Assembly (NCBI RefSeq): GCF_900100185.1
Contig: NZ_FNEN01000001.1
Location: forward strand, 182,220-246,219
Length of the DNA stretch: 64,000 bases
Source: Natribacillus halophilus
Lineage (GTDB): Bacteria; Bacillota; Bacilli; Bacillales; Marinococcaceae
Direction: 5' to 3'
The translations under genes and the position numbers were made by a program. Below, in pieces: positions 8,398 to 17,148 of this stretch. The stretch's first letter is position 1, and every line of letters starts with the position of its first letter. Below the pieces are notes generated by a model. That model saw only the letters and a program-made list of their open reading frames with translations, was not told the DNA's origin and searched no databases.

Positions 8398-9690
8398 CTA
8401 TACCCAGCCCCGGAAACGGGAGGCTTCCGCGAGCTTTTGAACGCCTGTCATATAAGCGGCTTCATGCATGTCCACTTTTCGCTTGCGGGAGAGATCATAT
8501 ACTGAGGTGAGGGCATTTTCCAATATCTCTTGTAATTTGTCGTTCACTTCTTCTTCCGTCCAGTAGTAGCCCTGGTTATTCTGGACCCCTTCCAAATATG
8601 AAATGGCTGTGTTTCCGGCACTCGTAAGCAGATTCGGAATCACACATGTTCCTTGTTCATGAAGACGGGCGGTTGCTTCCTGGGAGATTTTATGCCGACC
8701 TGTTTCTATAAAGAGACGGGCTGTAATCGTATCCACCGAAAGTGAGGTGATGATGCCCGTGTCTCTGGAAGAATCAATGATCATATCACAGTTGACCTCA
8801 AGCAGTTCTTTTTTGGAAATGGATTTTTTAAATAAATTCGTCACCATCCCAAAGCTGTCACGCCGATCCAGCAAATAATCCACATCCAGCCCGTTTGCAT
8901 CGTGAAGGGCGCCATGGCCATCAGAGATCCCGACAATGCTCACTCCGGCCTCCTCCAATGCTTTCGCCACGTAAGTGCCGACGTTTCCGAAACCGTGAAT
9001 GACGGCGCGCGCACCTTTTAATGGTAAGTTCAGGCGTTTGGCCGCGGATTTGGCCGTGATGGCGACCCCTTTAGCTACCGCCGCTTCCCGGCCGAGGGAC
9101 CCGCCTAGAATCACCGGTTTGCCGATGATGAACCCGGGCGTGTCATCGGCTTTCAGCTGGCTGTATTCGTCCAGCATCCAGGCCATCACCTGCGTATTGG
9201 TGACCGCGTCAGGGGCAATGACATCTTTTGACGTGCCTATGAAAGACACGAGCGCGCGTACATAGCCCCGGCTCAGCGCCTCCAGTTCACGAAATGACAT
9301 CTCCATGGGATTGCATACGATGGCACCACTCGCGCCCCCATAGGGAATGTCGATAATCCCTGCTTGCAATGAAGCCCAGATCGCTTGTGCCTGCACATCT
9401 TTTTCTGTCACTTCGGGATGAAAACGGACGCCGCCGATGCCCGGGCCGACCGCATCGCTATGCTGCACGCGAAAAGCGGAGAATACTTTCGTTTCCCCAT
9501 TGTCCATTTTAATGGGAATGCGAACGGCAAGCGTCCGCAGCGGTTCTTTTAACAACTCATATACCTCTGTTTGATAGCCCCATTTTTGCAACGCTGAAGC
9601 TATAATGTCTTGTGTCAACGCAAACGTATGACGGGATTTTTCTTTTCGTTCCTCCCCAGCCGCCGCTTCCTGTTTTCCATTCTCCCCCAT
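8398..9690 (-). CDS. gudB: NAD-specific glutamate dehydrogenase
   Basis: Catabolic glutamate dehydrogenase converting glutamate to 2-oxoglutarate and ammonia. The 430-residue length fits GudB/RocG; the glutamate-binding PGIGGVRFHPEVTE and dinucleotide-binding GFGNVGTYVAKALEEAG motifs are present. Gene order ypdA-gudB-mecA/ypbH supports GudB over RocG. The N-terminus is extended by ~15 charged residues before the conserved start. A GGAGGTG site precedes the ATG, and a strong hairpin lies just upstream in the leader. Confidence 0.92.
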   Translation of the reverse strand: MGENGKQEAAAGEERKEKSRHTFALTQDIIASALQKWGYQTEVYELLKEPLRTLAVRIPIKMDNGETKVFSAFRVQHSDAVGPGIGGVRFHPEVTEKDVQAQAIWASLQAGIIDIPYGGASGAIVCNPMEMSFRELEALSRGYVRALVSFIGTSKDVIAPDAVTNTQVMAWMLDEYSQLKADDTPGFIIGKPVILGGSLGREAAVAKGVAITAKSAAKRLNLPLKGARAVIHGFGNVGTYVAKALEEAGVSIVGISDGHGALHDANGLDVDYLLDRRDSFGMVTNLFKKSISKKELLEVNCDMIIDSSRDTGIITSLSVDTITARLFIETGRHKISQEATARLHEQGTCVIPNLLTSAGNTAISYLEGVQNNQGYYWTEEEVNDKLQEILENALTSVYDLSRKRKVDMHEAAYMTGVQKLAEASRFRGWV

Positions 9691-9714
9691 CGAGGGTCAC
9701 CTCCATATGCTCGA

Positions 9715-9749
9715 ATTGGATCGGGCTTGGCCTTGGCCCTTCATCCAAT
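9715..9749 (-). promoter_or_regulatory. Leader hairpin before gudB
   Basis: Perfect 7-bp arms ATTGGAT/ATCCAAT enclose a further GGGC/GCCC stem. It ends 10 bp before the GGAGGTG ribosome site of gudB. No T-tract follows, so it is not an ordinary terminator; mRNA stabiliser or translational control is possible. Confidence 0.55.
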
Positions 9750-9813
9750 GGGTTACACTACATTCTCTTTATTTACTATATTAAAAATCTGTTTCTTTTT
9801 CCACGAATGAGGT

Positions 9814-10401
9814 TTAATGACGGAAGCCAAAAGCATCAGCCAATACCGTTACGGCTCCTTTTTCAATGAGCACTGAACCATGTTCCTTTACGACGGCGGG
9901 CGAGTAGGGGCAAGCGTTTCCGAATTCGGAAATAAGGGCTACGAAACGGTCATACCCCAGATAATTCTGTGTGCTTGCCGGAAAACAGAGATAATAGTGT
10001 CCTTCCATGAACATGAAAGTCCCGTTTTTGATGTTGAGTCGGCTTAACACCTGAACCAGTTGCAACACGGCTTCGAAATCCGGGAACTTATAAAATAAAT
10101 CCAACCGTTCATCGACGGTGATATCCATTTCGATCATATCATCTTCTTCTTGCTCGATATCCTCATTTTTGGATATATGGATGACCATGCCCTGGGCGGG
10201 CAAAGCAAACACTTCAACGGATAGCGTGCCATCCGCTTTAAAACCAAGTGAGGCATCCGCTTCCATCACGAGATCCCGAAATAACTGATGGACGCGGGGA
10301 CGGTCCATCCATAAATCTTCTTTCGTTAAACCGCGCTCCTGTAAATCGTCAAAGGTGAGAAATACCTTGATTTTATTAGCGGCAATCCGTTCCAGACGCA
10401 T
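9814..10401 (-). CDS. mecB: ClpC adaptor protein of the MecA/YpbH family
   Basis: MecA-type adaptors deliver targets such as ComK to ClpCP. The 195-residue protein starts MRLERIAANKIKVFLTFDDL, the conserved MecA N-domain, and ends with the C-terminal ClpC-binding domain (LYYKF-like LDLFYKFPDFEAVLQL). An acidic linker (EDIEQEEDDMIEMD) separates them. Position next to gudB and ypdA matches ypbH (mecB) of B. subtilis rather than mecA, which lies near spx. Which paralog it truly is cannot be proved without a tree. Confidence 0.85.
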   Translation of the reverse strand: MRLERIAANKIKVFLTFDDLQERGLTKEDLWMDRPRVHQLFRDLVMEADASLGFKADGTLSVEVFALPAQGMVIHISKNEDIEQEEDDMIEMDITVDERLDLFYKFPDFEAVLQLVQVLSRLNIKNGTFMFMEGHYYLCFPASTQNYLGYDRFVALISEFGNACPYSPAVVKEHGSVLIEKGAVTVLADAFGFRH

Positions 10402-10506
10402 AACCGCCCCTCCTTTTGGATCCAGTTGTTTACTGGTCTTTTCTATAAATTATTCAATCGGCCTTAATCTCGTGTATGTAAGGAAAGGAAAAGGCGCTGT
10501 TAATAA

Positions 10507-11193
10507 TCACAGTTCCCATTCCCGTGACAGACGCTTCAGCCCACTCCCTGCCTCATCTTGAATAACGCGGGTAAAATGAACATCCGTATCGACATCATCG
10601 TTGATATAAATCTTTTCGTTGGTAGCGATGTCGGGCAGTTGATTGACCGGGGCTACTTCCAGGCTTGTCCCAACGACGAGCAAAGCGTCGGATTCCCGGA
10701 TTCGCTCCATCGCGTATTCCCAGGTATCCATGGGCAGCTGTTCACCGAATAATACGATGTTCGGCCGCAGTTTACCTCCACAACGACGACACCCGTTTTT
10801 CGAGATAAAATCCTCCTGTGAAGCATGGGTGCGACAATCGTGACACTTAAATTCTCGCAGATTTCCATGTAATTCAGCAACGTTTGCACTCCCGGCCTCC
10901 TGATGCAAACCATCCACATTCTGGGTTGCGATAACAGAAACGATGCCCGCTTTTTGCCATTTTGTGATGATGTCGTGCCCGCTATGCGGCTTGAGCGTTT
11001 GCAGACGGTCAAGACGACTGCTGTAAAAGTCATGGAAGTGGTCATAATTTTCCTCGAGTGCTTCCACGGTCGCTGTCTGCATCGGGTCGTGCTTCGCCCA
11101 CAGGCCGGATTGTGATCTGAAATCAGGCACTCCGCTCTCCGTAGACATGCCGGCCCCGGTTAAAATCGCCAGACGTTTCGGGTGGCTGGTCAT
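10507..11193 (-). CDS. NAD-dependent protein deacylase, sirtuin (Sir2/CobB/SrtN)
   Basis: Removes acyl groups from lysines using NAD. The 228-residue protein shows the NAD-binding GAGMSTESGVPDFRS, the TQNVDGLHQEAG catalytic stretch with its histidine, and a zinc site of four cysteines (CHDC and CRRCG) around residues 120-140. It resembles B. subtilis SrtN in size. It lies upstream of mecB with about 100 bp between and diverges from the small membrane gene at 11304. Substrate class (acetyl or longer acyl) cannot be inferred here. Confidence 0.93.
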   Translation of the reverse strand: MTSHPKRLAILTGAGMSTESGVPDFRSQSGLWAKHDPMQTATVEALEENYDHFHDFYSSRLDRLQTLKPHSGHDIITKWQKAGIVSVIATQNVDGLHQEAGSANVAELHGNLREFKCHDCRTHASQEDFISKNGCRRCGGKLRPNIVLFGEQLPMDTWEYAMERIRESDALLVVGTSLEVAPVNQLPDIATNEKIYINDDVDTDVHFTRVIQDEAGSGLKRLSREWEL

Positions 11194-11303
11194 GGTAAAA
11201 CCTCCAATGTCGATAAATTGCCATTAAATTTTAATGGACTTGCCAATCATTTTATTTATAATAATCATAGTAGATATCATGACGGAGTCAATGAGGTGTG
11301 CTT

Positions 11304-11549
11304 ATGGATTACATTATTTTTGTTGCAGGTGCCACCTGTTTCGGCATCGGTTTTGTCGTTCTGCTGCTTTTTCTTTACCTGAAAAAATCACTTCTTTTTC
11401 CCTTTATTTTTATGGGCCTGGGTATCGTCCTTTGTTTTGTCGGACTCATGACGGCCCAGCCTTTAACCGGGGACTCAGTTACACTTTCTTATCTACAAAA
11501 AAATGAATGGATCCACGCAGGGTCCATCCTTAACTATGAAAAAGATTAA
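11304..11549 (+). CDS. Small membrane protein, 81 residues, unknown
   Basis: The ATG at 11304 follows GAGGTG at good spacing; a GTG six bases earlier lies inside the ribosome site. The product has two hydrophobic segments (DYIIFVAGATCFGIGFVVLL and the next ~20 residues, LLFPFIFMGLGIVLCFVGL) joined by a short basic turn, then a polar tail. I do not recognise a family. Its 3' end overlaps the convergent ypbF gene by 20 bp. It faces away from the sirtuin, so it probably has its own promoter in the 11194-11303 gap. Confidence 0.65.
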   Translation: MDYIIFVAGATCFGIGFVVLLLFLYLKKSLLFPFIFMGLGIVLCFVGLMTAQPLTGDSVTLSYLQKNEWIHAGSILNYEKD

Positions 11550-11961
11550 CATCATGCTCTTTATCGAGCCACTCATACAATGTATAGCTATGGGTGCGTA
11601 ATTCCTCTGTATGCCAGAGTTCTTCATAGCGCTCTACGACTTCCTTACGCAGTTTTGCATAGTCTTCCTCCGCTTCCTCCAGTTTTTTCCTCTCCAGAAT
11701 GAGAAAAGCGGAAGCGCCGATGCACATAGCCACGAGCAGAAAGCCATACGCCGATCGGAACGATTGCATGATCGTCGAGCCGAGATTTTCCTGACCCATC
11801 GCCAATAATAAAAGAATGATGAAGGCGAATAGCACGGTCGTCGCCCAGGTGGCCATCGTGACCCGTTTTTCCCTTTTCTTTTCTTCTCTTTTCCGTTCAA
11901 TCAACTCACGAATGACGCGTTCAGCGATCGGGGTCATGTAATGTTCCTTATGAACAGCCAT
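11530..11961 (-). CDS. ypbF: YpbF-like DUF2663 membrane protein
   Basis: The 143-residue protein has a very basic N-terminal helix (ELIERKREEKKREKR), two membrane segments (~35-58 and ~70-90) and a charged coiled-coil-like C-terminus (RKKLEEAEEDYAKLRKEV). Length and order agree with B. subtilis YpbF (DUF2663), whose function is unknown. GGAGGTG precedes the ATG by five bases. In B. subtilis ypbF lies in the same gudB-mecB neighbourhood, which supports the assignment. Confidence 0.75.
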   Translation of the reverse strand: MAVHKEHYMTPIAERVIRELIERKREEKKREKRVTMATWATTVLFAFIILLLLAMGQENLGSTIMQSFRSAYGFLLVAMCIGASAFLILERKKLEEAEEDYAKLRKEVVERYEELWHTEELRTHSYTLYEWLDKEHDVNLFHS

Positions 11962-12023
11962 ACATACACCTCCATACTAGAATGTATGTCAGCATTGTCC
12001 GAGGCATTCAAGTCCCCTTGTGC

Positions 12024-12278
12024 TTAAGGGAAAAACGTTAACATAAAAATAAAGACGACAAGGACGAGAAAAAGGGATAAGAGTGCCCGGGCAATCATAG
12101 GGCTTTTATAGTAATCTTTCCGAAGTTCATGTCTCCCTTCGTGGGAAGACTCCTCCTCCGCTTCGTCCCTTTTCTTGCTCGTCTTTTTCCTCGTGCCGTG
12201 CGTGTCCAGTCTGGATGGCAAGCTTGTCGTTTTTTCTTCGCTGTTTTGCTCTCTCTTTTGTTCTTCTTCTAACATCAT
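12024..12278 (-). CDS. Small charged single-span protein, possibly a YpbE remnant
   Basis: An 84-residue product: an acidic/basic N-terminal 60 residues (SLPSRLDTHGTRKKTSKKR) followed by one membrane span (~63-83, RALLSLFLVLVVFIFMLTFF) at the very C-terminus. The N-terminal part resembles the cytoplasmic region of YpbE, a LysM protein encoded here in B. subtilis, but the extracellular LysM part is absent. It may be a shortened YpbE or an unrelated tail-anchored protein. A weak GGGAGTG site precedes the start. Confidence 0.5.
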   Translation of the reverse strand: MMLEEEQKREQNSEEKTTSLPSRLDTHGTRKKTSKKRDEAEEESSHEGRHELRKDYYKSPMIARALLSLFLVLVVFIFMLTFFP

Positions 12279-12379
12279 CCATGCTCACTCCCGAGTCCCT
12301 CTACCTGTACATTAACCGAACAATAATATTTTGACAACAAAAAACGATGATCTTCATGTTAACGATGATGACTAGCCGC

Positions 12380-12408
12380 TTGAAATGTAAGCAGTCAAGG
12401 CATACAAT
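12380..12408 (+). promoter_or_regulatory. Sigma-A promoter of fer
   Basis: TTGAAA, a 17-bp spacer, TACAAT, 35 bp before the fer ATG. Spacing is ideal and both hexamers match 5/6. Confidence 0.7.
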
Positions 12409-12410
12409 AA

Positions 12411-12695
<285 letters not shown>

Positions 12696-12703
12696 GAGGT
12701 TGG

Positions 12704-12726
12704 CCCCCGCGTTCGGGGGATTTTAT
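12704..12726 (+). terminator. Terminator after fer
   Basis: CCCCCG/CGGGGG stem with a CGTT loop, then ATTTTAT. The next base begins repeat copy B. Confidence 0.75.
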
Positions 12727-12819
12727 AAAGAAAACTTGGCTTATCGCCAAGCATGGCGAAAGCCTTAGTTGCACTTATGCAGGATAAGAAAGTGGTTTAT
12801 ACTTTCTTACCTGCTAAAG
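12726..12819 (-). repeat. Intergenic repeat, copy B (full length)
   Basis: A 94-bp copy; the middle reads CAAGCATGGCGAAAGCC instead of the 11-bp arm seen in A, so the first hairpin is shortened. Its TAAAG end is shared with copy C, forming a tandem pair in the serA leader region. Strand follows the convention used for copy A. Confidence 0.88.
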
Positions 12820-12900
12820 AAAACTTGGCTTATCGCCAAGCATGGTATGGTGGCTACGGGCAGCGTAGCCACATTGTTTCTTATCTGCCATAGAAAAAAA
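12815..12900 (-). repeat. Intergenic repeat, copy C (core replaced)
   Basis: Begins with the same 30 bp as the other copies, but the centre is replaced by a sequence with a different perfect hairpin (GGCTACG/CGTAGCC). It ends TTATCTGCCATAGAAAAAAA, recognisably the family end. It abuts the serA ribosome site, so it lies in the 5' leader of serA. Confidence 0.75.
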
Positions 12901-12914
12901 GAGGAGTTGGAGTC

Positions 12915-14516
12915 ATGATTGTAAAAGCCCATGTAGAAACGAGTTACGCTGTACTCGTAGCCGACACGATGAGTGAAGATGGCCTGTTGCCGTTGTTAAA
13001 CAGTGAAAATATCGAAGTCGTCCGGGCTAAACCGGATGATATCGATGACCTGTCCCGTTTTTCCGCCTTAATCGTTCGGAGTGCCACCCAAGTGGATGCG
13101 GCCCTCCTCAAACAGATGCCGGAACTAAAAATTATTGCCCGGGCAGGCGTGGGGATCGATAATATCGATCTCGATGCGGCGACGAAACACGGCGTCATCG
13201 TCATCAACGCCCCTGACGGTAATACGATTTCAACTGCCGAGCATACGTTCGCGATGATGATGGCGCTGTTTCGTAATATTCCCCAGGCCCACACGTCTTT
13301 AAAAAATCATGAGTGGAACCGAAAAGCCTTTCAGGGAACGGAACTGCGCGGCAAGACCCTCGGGATCGTCGGGTTGGGTCGGATCGGCACAGAGCTGGCC
13401 AACCGTGCAGCAGCATTCCAAATGAACACGAGCGTGTTCGATCCGTTTTTAACCGCTGAACGTGCCCAACATATCGGCGTCAAACTCTCATCGCTGGAAG
13501 ACCTTTTAAAGACGGCTGATGTTATCACCGTTCACACGCCGCTCACGAAAGAAACGCAAGGACTCCTCGGAGAGGAAAACCTCGCCAAGACAAAACCCGG
13601 TGTCTTCATACTAAACTGTGCACGCGGAGGGATCGTTAACGAGCGCGCCTTACAGGCAGCCATCGAAAACGGACACGTGGCCGGAGCGGGCCTTGATGTG
13701 TTTGAACACGAACCGGCGGACAACTATGGCTTAATCGATCTTCCTCAAGTCGTTGCGACGCCGCACATTGCCGCTTCTACCCTGGAGGCACAGGAAAGCG
13801 TGGCCACCCAGGTTTCTGAGGAAGTCATGCAAGTACTGGAAGGCGCACCCGCCGCGCATTCGATCAACCTGCCAGCCATATCGACGGAGTTGTATGAAAA
13901 AATCCGCCCCTACTATGAACTGACGAACACCATGGGCAATTTTGTCAGCCAATGTGTCAAAACCGCCGTTCAACACATTGACGTCTCCTTCAGCGGCACC
14001 ATCGCCCGCGAAGAAACATCCGTCCTCGCGCGCAGTTTTATGGCCGGCTTCCTGTCCCCTCGGGTCGATGCGCCGGTTAATGTCGTCAATGCCGGAGTGA
14101 TCGCTGAAGAAAGAGGCATTTCCTATAGCCAGGTGCACCATTCCGATTCATTCGGATATGCCAATCTCGTACAAGCCAACGTCCAGGGCGATAACGGTGA
14201 TTTTCGCATCCAGGGCACTTATGTCGAGGCCTACGGCCCTCGCATCGTTAAAATCAATGAGTTCAGCGTCGACCTGTTCCCCACCGGTCATTTAATCTAT
14301 ATTCGCCACAGCGACCAACCCGGGGTTATCGGTAAAATGGGACAGCTTCTCGGCCGCCACGGGGTCAACATCGCCACCATGCAAGTCGGGCGAAAAGAAG
14401 AAGGCGGAGAGGCGATCATGATGCTCGCCGTAGACAAGGAAGTGTCAGAGGCGGTCATTCATGATCTCACGGCCTTCGAGGAAATTCATGCCGCCGACCC
14501 CATTGAGTTTAAATAA
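12915..14516 (+). CDS. serA: D-3-phosphoglycerate dehydrogenase
   Basis: First enzyme of serine synthesis, oxidising 3-phosphoglycerate. The 533-residue protein is the long type: catalytic domain with ARAGVGIDNID, NAD-binding TLGIVGLGRIGTELANRAAA (~150-170), catalytic His in TPHIAASTLEAQ, an intervening domain (~330-450), and a C-terminal ACT domain (~455-533, DQPGVIGKMGQLLGRHGVNI) for serine control. The first ~12 residues precede the usual start; the GAGGAG site supports this ATG. Fer-serA adjacency is as in Bacillus, though two repeat copies are inserted between. Confidence 0.95.
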   Translation: MIVKAHVETSYAVLVADTMSEDGLLPLLNSENIEVVRAKPDDIDDLSRFSALIVRSATQVDAALLKQMPELKIIARAGVGIDNIDLDAATKHGVIVINAPDGNTISTAEHTFAMMMALFRNIPQAHTSLKNHEWNRKAFQGTELRGKTLGIVGLGRIGTELANRAAAFQMNTSVFDPFLTAERAQHIGVKLSSLEDLLKTADVITVHTPLTKETQGLLGEENLAKTKPGVFILNCARGGIVNERALQAAIENGHVAGAGLDVFEHEPADNYGLIDLPQVVATPHIAASTLEAQESVATQVSEEVMQVLEGAPAAHSINLPAISTELYEKIRPYYELTNTMGNFVSQCVKTAVQHIDVSFSGTIAREETSVLARSFMAGFLSPRVDAPVNVVNAGVIAEERGISYSQVHHSDSFGYANLVQANVQGDNGDFRIQGTYVEAYGPRIVKINEFSVDLFPTGHLIYIRHSDQPGVIGKMGQLLGRHGVNIATMQVGRKEEGGEAIMMLAVDKEVSEAVIHDLTAFEEIHAADPIEFK

Positions 14517-14541
14517 GCCGCCCGTCTCGGGCGGCTATTTC
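14517..14541 (+). terminator. Terminator after serA
   Basis: Perfect 8-bp stem GCCGCCCG/CGGGCGGC with TCT loop directly after the stop, followed by TATTT. The T-tract is short. The hairpin also overlaps the stop of the opposite 55-residue gene. Confidence 0.7.
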
Positions 14542-14702
14542 GGATCGGTCCAAAAATGGAACAGATCAAATACCATAATCATGGCGTTTGCCTGCTGGCC
14601 ATCGTTTGCTGACATGGCAAACATTAACCCATTCATCACCATGAGTAATACGATGAAAAAAAGCAGCACGACGCCGAATCGTTTGCTATAGTCAAGGATC
14701 AT
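14535..14702 (-). CDS. 55-residue membrane miniprotein, unknown
   Basis: Frame starting MILDYSKRFGVVLLFFIVLL with two hydrophobic segments (~10-30 and ~40-50) split by the polar SANDGQQAN. A GTGAGG site lies 11 bases before the ATG, a little far. No family is recognised. It converges with serA and its stop overlaps the serA terminator hairpin. The hydrophobic pattern and start support a real gene moderately. Confidence 0.5.
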   Translation of the reverse strand: MILDYSKRFGVVLLFFIVLLMVMNGLMFAMSANDGQQANAMIMVFDLFHFWTDPK

Positions 14703-14778
14703 TAAGCAGGTGGCCTCACTTTCTCATAACGCTCAATGTATCCCTATGTACGTTCGCAAGCCAGTAGAACACTGATCG

Positions 14779-15357
14779 TCAATAACGGTCCTTTGCCGGA
14801 AAAACAATCGCGCTCCGCTCATAGTTCACATCATCCACCCCTAATTGGGCGTTTGCAAACCGGGCAGCTGCAAAAAAATAATCAGACAGACGATTTATAT
14901 ACGTCAACACGGCGGGATTGAGCTGATCCTCGCTCTCGTATAAAGCGGCGATGTCTCTTTCTACACGGCGAGCCACCGCTCGGCAAATGTGAAGCTCGGA
15001 AGCGGCGACGCTTCCGCCCGGGAGAATAAAACGACGGATTTCCGGAGCTTGTTCATGATAGTGATCGATCCATGCTTCCAAACGGGAAACCATATGTGGT
15101 GTGACTTTCCATTCAGCCCCACGTTTTAGGGTCGCCAAATCACTGCCACAGTCATACAGTTCATGTTGAATCATCGTCAGTTCCGACGCCATTATGTGCC
15201 ATTCGAAGACGGATAAGACCTGGGCCCGCGCGCGCCCGACAAAACTGTTGAGTTCATCACAACTGCCGAGCGCGTACACGCGGGGGTCATGTTTGGCGCG
15301 GCGGCTGCCGATAAGGGTCGTTTTACCGCGATCACCACCGCCTGTATACAAGCTCAT
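14779..15357 (-). CDS. Cob(I)yrinic acid a,c-diamide adenosyltransferase, PduO type
   Basis: Transfers the adenosyl group of ATP to cob(I)alamin, making adenosylcobalamin. The 192-residue protein begins MSLYTGGGDRGKTTLIGSR with the PduO ATP-binding motif TGxGDxGxT, and carries FILPGGSVAASELHICRAV plus VERDI, the family signature. It lies 6 bp after resE on the same strand. The methylmalonyl-CoA epimerase at 49.2 kb hints that the cell has a cobalamin-dependent methylmalonyl-CoA mutase, but the mutase is not in this window. Confidence 0.92.
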   Translation of the reverse strand: MSLYTGGGDRGKTTLIGSRRAKHDPRVYALGSCDELNSFVGRARAQVLSVFEWHIMASELTMIQHELYDCGSDLATLKRGAEWKVTPHMVSRLEAWIDHYHEQAPEIRRFILPGGSVAASELHICRAVARRVERDIAALYESEDQLNPAVLTYINRLSDYFFAAARFANAQLGVDDVNYERSAIVFPAKDRY

Positions 15358-15363
15358 CCTTTT

Positions 15364-17148
15364 TCATCCCTCTCGTTCCTCTCGTTTTAAATAGACGGTA
15401 AACGTCGAACCCTTGTCAATCATACTTTGTACAGAGATTTCCCCGCCATGATTGTCGACGATGTTTTTGACGATGGCAAGGCCCAGACCCGTTCCGCCGC
15501 TTACGTCTCTCGTTCTCGCCTTATCCCCTTTATAAAAGCGTTCAAACACGAAAGGCAAATCTTTTTCCGGGATGCCGGCCCCCGAATCTTTCACATCAAT
15601 CTGCAGGCCATCCGCTTGTTCCGTCACTTTTAAGGTCATGCTTCCATCACGCGGCGTATGCCGCAGGGCGTTATGGAGCAAGTTCGTCATCACCTGTTCG
15701 ATGCGGTCGGGATCCGCTTCTATCCACGGGTTAGACCCATCGGTTTCATAGTTTAAAACGATATCAGCCTCTTCAGCCATCGGCTTAAACTTGCGATAGA
15801 CTTTTTCCGAGAGGACAAATAGATCGACCGGTTCCAGTCGGAAAGCCAATTGGCCTGCTTCCATACGGGCCATATCCAACAATTCATTCACGAGACGTCC
15901 CATACGCAGGGATTCATCGTAGATAATCTGCGACATTTCTTTTTCTTCCTCGCGACTTTGCGCGACATCATCGATCATCGCCTCGCTATAGCCTTGCAAC
16001 ATGGCAATCGGCGTGCGCAATTCATGAGAGACGTTGGCGATAAAGTCTTTTCGTAACTTGTCATTTTGCCGTTCTTCGGTCATATCACGAATGACGGCGA
16101 CAACCCCGCGTACAAACGTGTCATGATACAGCGGTGTCATCAAGACGCCATAACTTCTTCCCTGCACCTTGATTTCGGTCATTTGTTCTTTCTCGGTGGC
16201 GACGACCGTCTCGAACAATGACATCATTTCTTCAGGAAGCTGCTCCTCGATCGTTTCCCCTTCCTGTTCATACCGATAGCTGTTCAAAAAGGATTCGGCA
16301 GGCGGATTGCTTACCAGCAGGTAACCTTGGCGATTCATCGTAATCACACCGTCAGCCATACTGCTTAATACTCTGGATAGTTGTTCTTTTTCCTGATTTA
16401 AAGCTTCAAGGTTACTGTTTAACTGACGCCTCATGCGGTTAAAGGCGATGGCCAATTGCCCGATCTCGTCACGCGTCACCATCGGCACGGGCGTATCGAA
16501 TTTTCCTTTCGCCACTTCAAGGGCGGATTGCCGCATCGTCCGCAATGGCGCCGTCACCCTTGAAGACAGGAAAAAAGCAAAAAACGTCGTCAACACAAAT
16601 CCAATCCCGCCAGCCAGTAAAATCAGCCTTCTCGTTTCCTGGGTTGTCTCTTCCGTAACTTCCAGGGATTGGTACAATAGCAATGAATAATCCGCCATCC
16701 CCCCCGTTTCAAAAGGGGCGGCCACGACGATGAAATCCGTTTCTTCCAGATTGGCATCCTCATAAGTCAGTTGTGTGGTCACAGGAACATCTCCGCTTAA
16801 TACTGCCGATAGTTCATCGACTTGCATGAGTTCCGAAGGGGAGATGATCACCTCGTCTGAAGCTCCCTGAAAAGTATTCCAATAGGGAACTTCATCGCGA
16901 AAAATAATCGCATGCGTTTCGGATGTCTCCGTCAGTTGCTGGACGGTTTCCATCCCATTAAGGCTATCGCCCTCGTCTTCCATAATTGAAATAATAAACG
17001 AAGCATGTCCGCCGAGTTCATCTTCAATCTGGCTGAGGTGCATATTCTCGAAAAACTGAAACAATAAGGCCATGAGAACGATGAGCACCGCCGAGACGAG
17101 GAGTAAAATCGTAAGCCAAAGCTTACCGACCACGCTTTTCCAAATCAT
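15364..17148 (-). CDS. resE: Sensor histidine kinase ResE
   Basis: Kinase partner of ResD, sensing redox or oxygen state. The 594-residue protein has a first membrane span (~8-30), an extracytoplasmic domain (~32-170), a second span (~175-196), HAMP (~195-248), PAS (~255-360), HisKA with the phospho-accepting His375 in NVSHELRTPIAMLQG, and HATPase (~480-594, GTGLGLAIVKNIVDNHGG). It overlaps resD by 4 bp (ATGA). Order resB-resC-resD-resE is as in B. subtilis. Confidence 0.94.
   Translation of the reverse strand: MIWKSVVGKLWLTILLLVSAVLIVLMALLFQFFENMHLSQIEDELGGHASFIISIMEDEGDSLNGMETVQQLTETSETHAIIFRDEVPYWNTFQGASDEVIISPSELMQVDELSAVLSGDVPVTTQLTYEDANLEETDFIVVAAPFETGGMADYSLLLYQSLEVTEETTQETRRLILLAGGIGFVLTTFFAFFLSSRVTAPLRTMRQSALEVAKGKFDTPVPMVTRDEIGQLAIAFNRMRRQLNSNLEALNQEKEQLSRVLSSMADGVITMNRQGYLLVSNPPAESFLNSYRYEQEGETIEEQLPEEMMSLFETVVATEKEQMTEIKVQGRSYGVLMTPLYHDTFVRGVVAVIRDMTEERQNDKLRKDFIANVSHELRTPIAMLQGYSEAMIDDVAQSREEEKEMSQIIYDESLRMGRLVNELLDMARMEAGQLAFRLEPVDLFVLSEKVYRKFKPMAEEADIVLNYETDGSNPWIEADPDRIEQVMTNLLHNALRHTPRDGSMTLKVTEQADGLQIDVKDSGAGIPEKDLPFVFERFYKGDKARTRDVSGGTGLGLAIVKNIVDNHGGEISVQSMIDKGSTFTVYLKREEREG

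Noticed and set aside
11230..11303. Sigma-A promoter for the small membrane gene at 11304
   Set aside because: A TATAAT is present, but the only good -35 (TTGCCA) is 11 bp away and the hexamer at 17 bp is poor, so I did not list it.
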